64,000 bases of DNA. Origin: Chloranthus sessilifolius. Its lineage: Eukaryota > Streptophyta > Magnoliopsida > Chloranthales > Chloranthaceae. Below, one piece after another: positions 34,838 to 45,923 of the stretch (position 1 is its first letter; every line of letters begins with the position of its first letter). The notes under the pieces are model-generated. The model did not search any database, was not told the origin of the DNA, and worked only from the letters and a program-made list of their open reading frames with translations. The stretch spans positions 58,936,104-59,000,103 of the forward strand of contig CM037587.1 of the NCBI GenBank assembly GCA_021018995.1, in the 5' to 3' direction. The position numbers and the translations under genes were made by a program.

Positions 34838-35800
34838 CGTGTCTCATCAAGTTGCTCTAGCTCGGTGAGTAGAACAACCTTTCTCTCATCTATAGTTAAT
34901 TGATCATTGAGTTGGACACGCAGGGATGGTACTTCTATTTCGTATGGTAGAACTGCCTCCATCCCATAGGTGAAGAGATAAGGAGTCTGGCCACTAGTCA
35001 TGCGAATAAAAGTTTTGTAAGCCCAGAGTGCTTCAGGTAGTCGATCGGGCTAGTCAGCTCCATTACTTGTCTCCACTGTTCATTTTAGGATTCGGATCAA
35101 CATTGTGCTTGTGGCCTCTGCTTGCCCATTTCCTTGGGGATAGAATGGTGACGAATGGTGTAGATCGATGTTGTATTTATTGTACAGTTTCTTCATCTTT
35201 TCTGTGATAAATTATGGTCCATTGTCTGTGACGAATATTCTGGAAACTCCAAACCTTGTGATAATATTTCGAATAATAAACTTTATGAGTGTCGAAGTGG
35301 TGATTCTGGCATATGACCCGGCTTCTGCCCACTTAGTGTAGTATTCAGTCGCAGTGAGGATGAACACATGCTTATGAGTGTTCCCTATAATATCTATGAA
35401 GGGTCCGATAATGTCAAAGGCCCACATCGAGAATAGCCATGGTGCGGCTATGGGGTTCAGTGCAGCTGATGGGGCTCTAATGAGCGCGGCGTGCTCTTGA
35501 CATTGCTTACAGCATTGAACATATAAGTGGAAATCTCTTGTCATTGTTGGCCAGTAGTAGCCTTATCATATGATTTGGTTCGCTAGTCTCTGTCTACTGG
35601 CATGGGCATCGCAGGCACTAGCGTGTGCTTCTCGAATGATGTACTGTCCTTCGATCGTCGTAACACATAGTAGCAGTACTCCTCTAGTGAAGCCTTCTTT
35701 GTATAGTATCTCGCCCTGGATGCAGAACCTGGCGCATTGATTTCTTATAGTCTTGCGTTCAATCTTCTTGGTATAGGGAGGGACGTGTCAGGATTTCAGG
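34838..35800 (-). pseudogene. Tat integrase, zinc finger and core
   Basis: On the minus strand: EAHASACDAHAS, GYYWPTMTRDFHLYVQCCKQ and CQEHAA form the HHCC finger. The core has WAFDIIGPFIDIIGNTHKH with the first Asp and IFVTDNGP with the second, then about 34810-35000 TSGQTPYLFTYGMEAVLPYE. The usual catalytic-Glu region falls in interrupted sequence around 35080-35180 and could not be confirmed. The gene is cut at 34843 by the Athila-like insertion and continues at 21888. Confidence 0.85.
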
Positions 35801-35895
35801 AAGTTTCATATGTCAAAGTGCCAAGGTTGTCCATCGTCGATGGGTGACTTCTCAAATTTGAAGGTGGCGAAGGTGGCTACTTCCTTCTTGAAATT

Positions 35896-36560
35896 TTATG
35901 TGGTGGACATTTCTTCTTGTTTTATGGTCCTCGAGAGGATGAGTAATTTCAAATTTTCTCTCCACGCCACTTCATGTGCTAGCATGGTCAATTTCTCGAT
36001 GAAGAAGGACTTAGTACTTTGTCCGATCGGTATTTGTATGACTGAAGCTAGTGTGGTGAGGGAGTCTGCCAACTCGTTCTCTAATCTCCGGATATGCATA
36101 AAGGAGATTCTTTCAAACTTCTTTATCAGGAACTGAGTTGTTTCTAGGTATGCCATTAGTCTTCTCTCTTTGGTCTTCCACTCTCTAATAACTTGTGATA
36201 TCTCCATCTTGGAGTCGTCGATTGTCTTCAACTATTTGACTCCTAGTTGGAGTGTTGCTCGTAGTCTGACAATGAAGGCTTCATATTCTGCGACATTATT
36301 GGTGACTGGGAAGTCGAGTTGAAAGGCTTTGGGTATAACAACTCCTGATGGGCTTAATAGGACTATTCCAATGCCTTTCCCTTTATGATTGAGAGCTCCG
36401 TCAAAGTATAAGGTCCATGAGGTCTTGTCGGGCTCTTCATTGTGATTCGAGAGTAAGTCTTCATCAGGGAAATCCTTATGTACTGGATCGCTGCCCGAGA
36501 GTGAAAGATTTGTGAGATAATCGGCGATCGCCTGCCCTTTGATCGACTTCTGAGTAACGT
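35896..36560 (-). pseudogene. Tat second RNase H domain (aRNH)
   Basis: WTLYFDGALNHKGKGIGIVL with the first Asp, then NNVAEYEAFIVRLRATLQLG with the Glu, and DSKMEISQVI further on, form an archaeal-type RNase H. It follows the ordinary one (QKSIKGQAIADYL at about 36540). A duplicated RNase H is diagnostic of the Tat/Ogre lineage. A stop near 36232 splits it. Confidence 0.85.
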
Positions 36561-37760
36561 AGGTGATGTCGAACTCTTGTAGTAGCATATGCTATCGAGT
36601 AATCTTTCTAAATGTGGCGGGCTTCTCGAAGATGTACTTCAGAGGGTCCATGCCTGCTAGTACCATTATCTTGTGCGCTTCGAAGTAGTGTCATAGTTTC
36701 GTTGATGCCCATACTAGTGTAAGGAAAGTCTTCTCCATTGCAGTGTACTTCTGTTCGTACTCGACCATCGTCCTGCTGAGGTAGTAGATGGCTTTTTCCT
36801 TCTTCCCGTCTTCGTCATGCTGACTCAGGATTACCCCTATTGCCTCTTGTTGGCCGAGATGTAAGGGAGGGACTGGCAGTGATAATATTGGAGGGTTGAG
36901 GAGGTACTTTTGGATATTGTCGAAGGCTTGCTGGCAATGGTCATCCCATATATACTCAGGTCCTCCTTTAAGTAGTCTGTAGAAAGGATCCATCGGTCTG
37001 AGTGCTGAGAGATAAATCTCCTAATGAATTGCAATCTTCTATCAATCCTCGTAGTTCCTTAATATTGCTAGGAGGTGGCATCTCAAGAATGGCTTTGACT
37101 TTGACTAGATCGACTTCGATTCCTCGCTTGCTGACGATGAATCCTAGTAGTTTTCTGAAAGTTACTTCGAACACGCACTTCTTCGAATTCATCTTCAGTT
37201 ATACTTTTCGGGTTGTTGTAGTATGAGTTGGAGGGCTTCGGCATGTCCCGCTCGCGTTTGAGACTTTACCAGTATATCGTCGACGTAGACTTCCACACAC
37301 TTGTGTATCATGTTGTGAAAGATAGCCATTATGGCACATTGATACATGGCTCGTGCATTCTTGAGTCCGAAAGGCATGACGACGTAACAATAAGTCTCCC
37401 ATGGCATAGTAAACGAAGTCTTCTCTTGGTCTGATTCTACTAATCAAATCTGATTGTATCCGGAGAAATCATCCATAAAGGATAGCATCTCATGTCCAGC
37501 AGTATTATTGACCAGAGTGTCGATGTGTGGTAGCAGGAAGTTGTCTTTTGGGCATGCCTAATTAAGATTTTGAAAGTCAATACATACCCGTAATCTGTCA
37601 TCTTTCTTGGCGACTGGTACTATATTTGAGACCCACTTAGGGTAAAGGACGACTTGAATGAATTTTGCCTTGTGTAGCTTATCGACTTCTTCTTTGACTT
37701 GTAACGCTGTCTATGGGTGCATTCTCCTGAGTTTCTGCTTGATGGGTTTTACGTTGAGTT
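36561..37760 (-). pseudogene. Tat reverse transcriptase and first RNase H
   Basis: RT landmarks on the minus strand are KWVSNIVPVAKKDDRLRVCI and DFQNLN (about 37560-37640), CYVVMPFGLKNARAMYQ and VEVYVDDILVKS (about 37270), FRKLLGFIVSKRGIEVD and PPPSNIKELRGL. They are followed by RNase H with AIYYLSRTMVEYEQKYTAME. Frame changes and stops are frequent. The YVDD box is intact but the gene is dead. Confidence 0.88.
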
Positions 37761-39830
37761 CCAGGACCAGATGATGTTCTACTAAGCTTGGGTCCAGACC
37801 AGGCATGTCCTCGTAGGACCATGCAAAAGAGCTGAGGTGGTCTTGAAGGACTTGGATAATTTGTTGTCATTCCTTGGGGATAGGCATTGCACTAATCAGT
37901 AACTTCTTGGGTTTATGCTCGATGCCGAAGTTGATTTCCTCTGTGGGCTCCGCGACGGCTTGAGTATGCTCATCGAAGCAATTGATGACCCGTTGGAGGT
38001 CCTGTGTCTCCTCAGTAGCTTGTTCCTCTTCATTGTCTTTAAGCTCATAAACTGCAAAATCACTACATTAGGAGGTTAGTTTTGTGAGAGGTAACCCTTC
38101 ATCGATGCAATTGATAATTGTGACGTCCTTAGTGAGGTGTAGGTCGAGACTATTCATTCTCCTCTCAAAATTGTAGAGTATCTTGTCGGGTATGATGACT
38201 GGCTTGTTGTTGTGTCGGGATGCCCTACTCTTTCGTGAGGGGAGAGTAGTAGGGTTGCGTTGAGCGGGATCAAGGTGTGACTCGATGGTGTCGAAGGTGT
38301 TTACGAGTCTCTGTGCAAGTATAACAGTTGGTTTTTCGATGTAACCGCTACTTGTAGCCTTAAGAGAAGAGTCTCTTTATTGGTCGCTAAATGGGTTTGG
38401 GATGAAGGGCTCACTCTCTTTTCCAAGATTTTCTATTTTTTTTTAGTTTTCTATTTCTAGATTTTTAGGAGCTTTAGGATTTTCTATTTTTTGTGTTTTT
38501 GATAATAAGTATGGTACAGGGTCAACTTCTTGAAGGGGAATCGACGAGGACGCTTCTCCTAGTTGGGGAAGTGTGACGGCTGCTGGAGCCATTTGTGTGA
38601 GTCTTCGGATGATGTGGACTCATTCTGAATTTGACATTTTTTTTGTAGCCCTCGTCGAGAGTGATCTTTTGGATGAGTGATGAGGGCGGTGGTCCGGTAG
38701 ATGTTCTGGCTTCTTCTATCATGTTAATGGCTTCGTCTTCAAAGAGAGTTTGGAGGTTGTAGTCGGGTGACCTCTTGTCCTCAGAACCGAGCTGGAGGTG
38801 TTCTTCTTGCTAAAGCTTGTCTTCTTAAAATAGGCTCAACTGATGATTTTTTGGACTTGTGAGCGTTCTCCATTGGACTTCGTAGTACAATAGGATTAAT
38901 ATGCATGCCTGACAATGAGGCTGATATGGCTAGGAGATACAAGGATATCCCCAGGGACATTCCTATCTTTTAAGACTGAGGTTGGGGCTGTCGTTATAAG
39001 AGTCAGACTCATCTTCCCCATCTGATGACCTTTGGAGGCCTTGCTCGGCCAGCTCGAGTGCTGGGAGGTCTATCCAATAATCTTCGTTGTCACTCAATGG
39101 CGGTTGTCAGTCTTCCTCTAATGATTTCCAGAATATCTGTAGCTGAGGTGTTTCTAGGGATTGTGGGGTGTCTAACTCTAGCTCTTCTTCGATCTTGATA
39201 GTGGCAATATGAAAGTTTTCCTCGTCGGTTGAATCTCAGTGTTCTATGTGCGGCTCAGGTCCCGGAGACTCTCTTCTTTCAGTAGCGGAGGATTCCTCAG
39301 TCTCGAATAGGGGTCCAACTCCTTCTAGTGGTATGTTTGTATTATCATCGTCTTGATTCAAGTTTGTCAAGTCGGCAAAGGCTTTGGCCATCTACTCAAT
39401 CTCCATTGCCTGCGATTTGATGAAGGACACTCCCTTTCTCCTTGGTACATCGGCCTTCTCAGTGGTTCCATAGAAAAAATGGTCATAGAGCGACCACTTA
39501 AGTGAGGTTGGTAGGATGTCGTCTTGTCGGCTGCATGATTGGTAGTCTAATCCCATATGCTTGCGAACTTTCTTCGGGACAACCGGCCCTATGCATCCTT
39601 GGCTATTCTTGCCAAGTCCTGTATGTTGGATGCATCCTAGTTGTACATCAAGTCTCAGCCTTTGGTCGCAGTTGGATTTATATCGTACAGGCGGGCGAGG
39701 TCAGGGCATGCTGCTCTCCTTGTTAATCTTTGTTGACAGGTTGGGAGGAATGGGGGATGACTGATTTCTACTACTGATGTATCGTTAGGATTCTTCACCC
39801 TTTTTTATGGCTAGTATTTAGCACGGAGTC
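37761..39830 (-). pseudogene. Degraded Tat pol linker between protease and RT
   Basis: The spacing fits the long protease-RT linker of Tat elements, but I could identify only an acidic, low-complexity, stop-rich stretch. Glu/Asp-rich readings lie near 38990-39300. No separate gene is supported. Confidence 0.45.
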
Positions 39831-39839
39831 ATGTGCCGT

Positions 39840-40600
39840 TAGAATGCTTGCCGCGTAATCGGTATTTATTTCTTGAAGAGGTGCGTCGGCGTATATCCTG
39901 ATGATAGAATCCTGGTGAGGGAACTTGACACACTGGTGGTATGTAGACGTAACTGCCTTCATGGATTCTAATCACTTTCTCCCCAGTATTAAGTTATAGG
40001 TGCTTGAGGAGTCAGAGACGTGGAATGTGAGGCCATTGGTGATTGGCCCGAGGCAGACATGTAACTTTATAGTTCCTTTGACGAAGCGTTGAGAACCATC
40101 ATAAGCAATGAGGGATAAGGATGAAGGCCTTATGTCCTACTCGGTATATTTAAGCGTCTTGAGCGTCGTTATGGGATAGATGTTAAGCCCTACTTCTGTG
40201 TCGACCAACGCATGGGGTATTGAGAACCCTCTAATTATGACTGTCAAGTATATGGGAGATGAGCTTCCGCGCAATGATTCTTTAGGCATATCAGCTTCAG
40301 TGAAAGTTAGTGTCGGAAGTTGAGCCATAACCGAAGCAATCTCGTGTAGTTTGTCTAAGGTGGTATCTTCGTTCAGGTGTGTCTCGTCCAGCGTCTCTAT
40401 TAGTAGTCGGTGGTGTTCCGACGATTTCTTTATGAGCTCAAGTATTGATATCTGCGCTGGTACTTTCCTAAAGTATCGAAGATCATATTCCTGGTTTGTT
40501 TCCAGGGTTGGCTCCTTACCGGGTCTGTGAGCTTTGTTTACATTCGGCTGAGGTGGCTGAGGCATCGGTGTTGGAGCCGGAGTCGGACGAATTACATGAG
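39840..40600 (-). pseudogene. Tat protease domain, active-site motif altered
   Basis: The minus-strand reading has VPAQISILELIKKSSEHHR and FTEADMPKES, then YLTVIIRGFSIPHALVDTEV, LNIYPITTLKTL and, after a stop, LTFHVSDSSSTYNLILGRK. This is the Ogre/Tat protease layout. The expected DTG/DNGS-type active site reads D-T-E, so it is probably inactive. Confidence 0.8.
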
Positions 40601-41500
40601 GTGTGGGAGGTAAGTTTGTTTCTCGTTCCCTTGCTATTCTTTCTAATGGCTGAGCACCGACATTCTGCTTCTCTTGGGGACATGGTGGCGGTGGATAATT
40701 GGTCCCTGATTTGAGGACCGAGCATGTCGGTCATTGACCCTGGAGCATTGACGAACTCGCTGCAGTGCTCGTCATGAATGGAGTTAAGTTTGAGGAAGGG
40801 ATATGCAGTGGAGTTATGTCGTTCCATGGTGGGAGATACTGGGTGTAGTCCTCCTCTTCCAAGAAGGTGGAGATCAATGCCTCCTCCTTGCCTGGTTCTT
40901 CATTCTATTGACTCATCTTTGCATCTGGCTTACGTTCTTCCGCAATCTTGTATCCTCAACTTGAAGTGTTTTGGAGAGGCTATCCACCCATGCCAAGATT
41001 TGGTCTACGGTTTGAAGGACATCGCCTTCATTCTCAGGCTCGAAGTTGCATAGGGGAAGTGGTAGCGGAGCTGTCTCAGAAATTTGGGGTGTAGAGGATT
41101 TCACAAGTCCGAGGCTAGGTCCTCGAGCTCTGAATGATTGGACTCAAATTCAAGTGAAGGTTGGATAGGGTGGAGGATTTGGAGGAACAATCTAGGTGAC
41201 CAGGGATGAAGGATGTGGGCGAATGATGGGAGGCCTCGGGGGATCACCTGAATAGACTGGAGTGTCTGAAGGACTGACACGAGTGATGAGGATAGAAGGA
41301 AGAAGAGGGAGTCGGCTCGGGAGATCCACTGTAGTGATATAGGCGACTGTCCCTTGGTTGTGATTAGGCATGAGATTATTGATAATCCCTAAGTTTTGTG
41401 GTGGCTGATTATTGTTATGGTTGAAATTTTGGAGGGATTCCCAATCAATTTAGTTTCGATCATTGATGTCGTAGATCATATCCCGTAAAATCCAGCAGTC
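40601..41500 (-). pseudogene. Degraded Tat gag-protease junction
   Basis: Interrupted, Pro/Ser-rich readings with no intact motif. The fragments at 40516-40827 and 40913-41104 fit an unstructured gag C-terminus but are too degraded to assign. Confidence 0.4.
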
Positions 41501-41502
41501 TT

Positions 41503-42680
41503 CTAAATTATATCTTCCGTATCAATAAAAAGCACAAAACTTACTATAGTCAATGTTTGCGGGCCAAAGTCGTGGCCGTTCGAGTGGGAATCAGATAAGA
41601 TTCTGATCACTAAGAAGGCGGAATATGTTGGGGCTGGTGTCAGACAATGGGAAATAGTGATAGCGTTTAGGTTGGTAAGGGCCTCTAGCTTGCTAGTTGA
41701 AGTTCTGAGGAGGGGGTACGTTGTTATAGCTTTGAGGGTTAGCTGGCCGGTTTCGAGTGGCATTCTGGTTCTGGTGGATATTTTGGTTAGAGTATTGCTT
41801 TCGATTTTGGTATTGGTTCTGATTCTGATTAGGATACTGCTGTTGATTCTAGTTCTGGTATTCACTTTGACCGGAATTCCTTTGTTGGTAATTTTTATTT
41901 TCGGAGCTTTGACCCTAGTTGGCAATCGTGTTGACCTGCTCCAAGCCAAAGGATTTCTTATTGCTTTTCGGCTTTGAGTCATTGGAAGCAGCAACTTTCG
42001 ATGCTACGATTGAAAAGGTGAGGTCTCCCCCTTTTATATGTCGTTGGATGCAATTAGCGTGCAGGTGAAGGGTAGCAAAGTCCGGACAATCGCTTATAAT
42101 AAGAGCGCTTCGATGGGGCTCTTTAACGTTGTCTATGATGATGTCGATTGCATCTTTTTCTTTCATCTAGCATCCGATGCGGGCTGCAAGCTTCCTCCAG
42201 CGTGCACAAAATCTGCAAAGTCTTCCTTAGGTTCTTGCTTCATCGTCATCAGCTCCCTGAGAGTAAGCACTTCTTGTATCAGGTGCTTATATTGGTCCAT
42301 AAATTGTCTGGCCAGCTTGTCGAACATGTCGATCTTGTAAAGCGAGAGTCCAACAAACCAATCAAGAGCTTCCCCTTCGAGTGACCTCTGAAAGTAGTGT
42401 ATCAGGAGTCCTTGATTATCTCGAATGGGCCGTCAATCATTGCAGAACAATGTCAGATGGTGATTTGGGTTCCCTATGTCGTACTTGCTGAACTTTGGGA
42501 GTTTGAATCCTGTAGGTAGGTTAAACTTGAGATCCTGCCAGAACCTATCGAACCCGAATGATAGGTAGGGGCGATTTCTCTTAGCCCTGTATTCGTCGAG
42601 TATTTTAGGAAGGTCCTCTATTTTTAGCGTGGCGTCTTTCTGGGTAGTCCGGGGGTGAACCCTGTGTTGGTGATCGTCGT
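41503..42680 (-). pseudogene. Tat gag
   Basis: Minus-strand readings near 42340-42560 give LPTGFKLPKFSKYDIGNPNH, LIHYFQRSLEGEALDWF and FDKLARQFM. These are standard Tat/Ogre gag core blocks, followed by MKEKDAIDIIIDNVKEP (42166 onward). The C-terminal part (41503-41900) is an Asn/Gln-rich repeat now read in several frames. Stops and shifts make it a pseudogene. Confidence 0.78.
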
Positions 42681-43324
42681 CAAAGAGGGCGTGGACAGCC
42701 TTATCTCCTTATCCTATCCTAGGTTTGACTGGTTGCGGGTTTCCTAGTAGTGCTCTAACTCAAGTTGACTGAGTGTCCTACTACTACTCTAATTCTAATT
42801 ATTCTAGCGTCCTAATGATACTCTAATTCTAATTAATTTGGTTTCCTAATGGTACTCTATTTCTAATTAATTTGGTTTCCTAATGCTACTTTAATTAGAG
42901 AAAAAAAGGGTTGTGGCCCATTATGCTAAGGAGGATCGATCCCGTTTTCAGGTATCCTCTGTAAGCTCCCTTGGGCAAATCGAGTGGCTAAGGATTGTTT
43001 TGTAAATATTAGAGATTGAAAAACTAAATTTGAATTAGAAAACAAGGATTTATGGATTGAAAATTGAGAGTTTTAAGAATTATGAATTAAAACTAAGAAT
43101 TAGAACTAAAATTCTAGAACTTGAACTTAAAGTTAAGAACTAAAACGTTAGAACTAGAGATTGGGAATTAGGAACTAGAACCTAAGATCTAAAACTAGAA
43201 ATTAAGAATTAGAACTGGAATTTAAGGACTAAAATTAAGAACCAGTTCTAGGAATTAAACACTATAACCAAAAATTAAGAATTAAAAGCTAAAATTAAGA
43301 ATTAAAAGCTAAAAACTAAGGAAA
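42681..43324. repeat. Tat leader with AT-rich (A)ATTAAGAACTAGAA-type low complexity
   Basis: Positions 42740-42890 repeat TCCTAATG.TACTCTAATTCTAATTA about four times. Positions 43020-43320 are degenerate short units of AATTAAGAACTAGAA type. No coding sense. The boundary between leader and LTR is not resolved. Confidence 0.6.
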
Positions 43325-44208
43325 TATTATCTGAGGCTGTCCGCCACAAAGAGAGAGTCTCGAAATCCTAAGCTTGGAGAGGAACTCGAAAATTCGATTG
43401 TTGGATCTCCAAAATCGTCTTTATAAAATAAGTGAATTCCCCCCTTTGGTTGAGTTATGGGGGGTCTTTTTATAGGTGTCGGGCTAATTCTGCGCATGTG
43501 GGGATGTGCGAAATTGGCCGATTCCGCGCAAGTGATGTTGCGTTTAATTGAATTCCGCGCAATGGTATATGCGTTTGATTTGCTTGGAGTCAGCTTGTGA
43601 ATCGGGCTTCCTTGTCCTAGTATGCCTGGGAAACCAATTCCGTGTAGTGGAGTATGCGCTTGATTCGATTCCACGCAGTGGAGTGTACGCTTGATTGTGA
43701 GTTCAGGCGGTCTAAGGAGTTAAAGGCGAGGTTCGACTGGGAACCGATTCCGCACGTCTAGAGGCGCGTGGAATCTAATTCTGCGCAATGGGGTATGCGC
43801 GGGATTGGGGTCCCTGGGCGGTCTGGGGAGTTAGAGTCCCAGTCCAGTTTGGACTGATTTCGCGTGTTGTCTTACACATGGAATCGATTCCGCACAAGTG
43901 TATCTTTGCGGGATCAAGAACTTTGGGCGGTGTACGAAAGGCATGCCCTAATCCAAGTGGGGCTAATTCCTCGCAAGTGTATCTGTGCGAAATTTAAGAT
44001 TTTTCTCAGGTCGAGATGGGTCTGAACCACAGAGCTATTGTTTCAGCCTGAGTCTCAACCATATACTATTGTTTCATTAATGGTTCCCGTATTTAGGGTT
44101 TTAAGGTATTTGGAGAAGGTTAGTCCTTTTTCCAGAGATCGTGGGCAAGGTAAAAGGTTGATCGAACATATTTGTATACCCCGATAGGGTAAAATTAAGG
44201 TATCTACA
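43325..44208 (-). repeat. 5' LTR of Tat element (inner boundary approximate)
   Basis: On the minus strand it begins TGTAGATACCTTAATTTTAC at 44208. It passes through about eight degenerate units containing ATTCCGCGCAAGTG or TGCGCG (43480-43990) and reaches CTATAAAAAGAC (TATA, about 43462). The opposite edge, primer site and TSD were not identified. The bases right of 44208 are GAGCT. Confidence 0.65.
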
Positions 44209-44667
44209 GAGCTCCATAAATATAAAGTGGTCAATAAAGTTGTTTGATCTCATTTTTGTAAAAATTCTAAGAACTGCTCATGATAGGTACGAGGTGGTTC
44301 TGGGACGGCCCGATTAACGATGTTAGCAAGAGTTGTTTGAAATCCGGCCAATTGCTCAATAAGACCATCAGAGAGGTTTATACTCTTCCGTTTCCTTCCA
44401 GTCCCACTTGTACTTGAGTTTCGAGCGGGTTTCGGTGCTCGGGTTTGGACCACTCTCTGCAGTTAAGGGAAACTCTGCATTAGTAGGTCCCTCTCGGTAG
44501 GAAAACTCCTCATTATCAAATACAAAGTGGTACGAGTCCCCACTATCGTCATCGCGAAGCAAAAAAACACGTTCGACAGAGGATCGATGATCCCTAGGGT
44601 GGAACTCCTCAGTCCTGGTGCATGTGCTATTTCCAAATAGAAGATAAAACATTTTATAGTCTTGCAC
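44209..44667 (-). pseudogene. Unrecognised ORF remnant next to Tat LTR
   Basis: Two overlapping minus-strand frames give a Ser/Asp-rich reading (RDDDSGDSYHFVFDNEEFSY) and then TGRKRKSINLSDGLIEQLAG with FQTTLANIVNRAVPEPP. The composition looks protein-like, with a basic patch and a helical end. I do not recognise the family. A Myb/SANT-like transposon ORF is one possibility but unsupported. The junction at 44208 suggests it was cut by the Tat insertion. Confidence 0.35.
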
Positions 44668-45850
44668 CTTCTGACCCTGATGATTATATATGAATATTTA
44701 GATTCAGTCTTATGAGGTTAAAGTTCGTAGTTGCTAACCGGCTGGTTGATGAAACTGTCCCATATATTAGGTTCCGTAATGACTATTTTTTGTCCTCGTC
44801 CCAACCAAAACTATTAGTATTAATGATTGTCTTTATCCTACTGTAATTATTCCTCACTGACTTTAAGTGATTTTAGCATTTATCTCTGGTGAGTTCTTCT
44901 AATTTGCCTTGGAAGCACTCATAAGACTAGGTTTTCGGCCATCTCAGACTACACATTTTTTTGCCACGAACCGTTAGCTAGTTTCCGGCTAGATGGTATT
45001 AGTAGACAATTTGCTCGATATAGGTCTTGTCTTGTTGCGCAGTCCACGTGAAATTTTTGACAGACCATTCTTATCGCGGGCAACATCCTTGCTCTTATGG
45101 CTACTCATAACTTATGTTGTCTTAAAAATCATCAAAGTTTTTGATTTTTTATATAAACTAGGTTGAGCAGTGCCTCGATATTTAGTGGTTCACATATGAC
45201 GACCATATACACTCGTCTTAATAACAAACATGCCCAAGGAAAGCATGGACTGATTTTGTATAAATGTACATACTCCAAACACATTAATCTATCAGATTCA
45301 GTGTTAGTAATCGATCAATGCTTAGAATAGTATATTTGAATTCTATCAAATACATAAATCTATTAAATTAAGTGTTAGTCATCGGTCCATGCTTTCAATA
45401 ACATCTTCAAATTTTACCACTGTTCCTACTTTATTTACATTATCAACTATATAATGCCTACAATCCACAATATAATTATAGAGTGATCACTTTCCACCAT
45501 AGCCTTATACAAATGAGTTTGCTCATATTATGAAGAGGTTGATCCTACCTGTGAAAGTGATTGAAGGATAGGCAAAAAACAATCGTTGTTTATTTTGTTT
45601 TGTTGCCTACAACTTAAATGAAATTTGCCTTAGCTCATAATAAATTCATATAATAAAAAAATAAAAAATAAATCTACTACTACATATAGCAATCAGTTAG
45701 CATTCTTCTACAGAGTGTATATATTATATATATATATTATATATATATATATATATATTGTCCGGCTGAAAAAATTAAGAATCTGGCCCGGCTAGGTTAG
45801 GGCCGGATTGAACCCCAACCCGGCTCAAATCCAGCCCATTGAAAGCCCTA
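44668..45850. other. AT-rich intergenic sequence with (TA)n and a transposon-like end
   Basis: No gene is seen. ATTAAGTGTTAGTCATCGGTCCATGCTT-like words occur twice (about 45300 and 45370). A (TA)n run covers about 45720-45760. Positions 45766-45849 (GGCCCGGCTAGGTTAGGGCC to AGCCCATTGAAAGCCCTAC) look like the end of a hAT-type element whose TIR would read GTAGGGCTTTC. Its partner was not found. It lies within about 75 bp of the gene start. Confidence 0.4.
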
Positions 45851-45923
45851 CTTATAATCTGCTTCTTCTCCTTCTTCCTGTTGATCATCAAATTTTTTAG
45901 GGTTTTGATCACTTAATCGGAAG

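Noticed and set aside
41657..42384. Plus-strand frames opposite Tat gag
   Set aside because: They are shadows of the repetitive Asn/Gln-rich gag C-terminus on the minus strand, and hydrophobic only because of complementarity.
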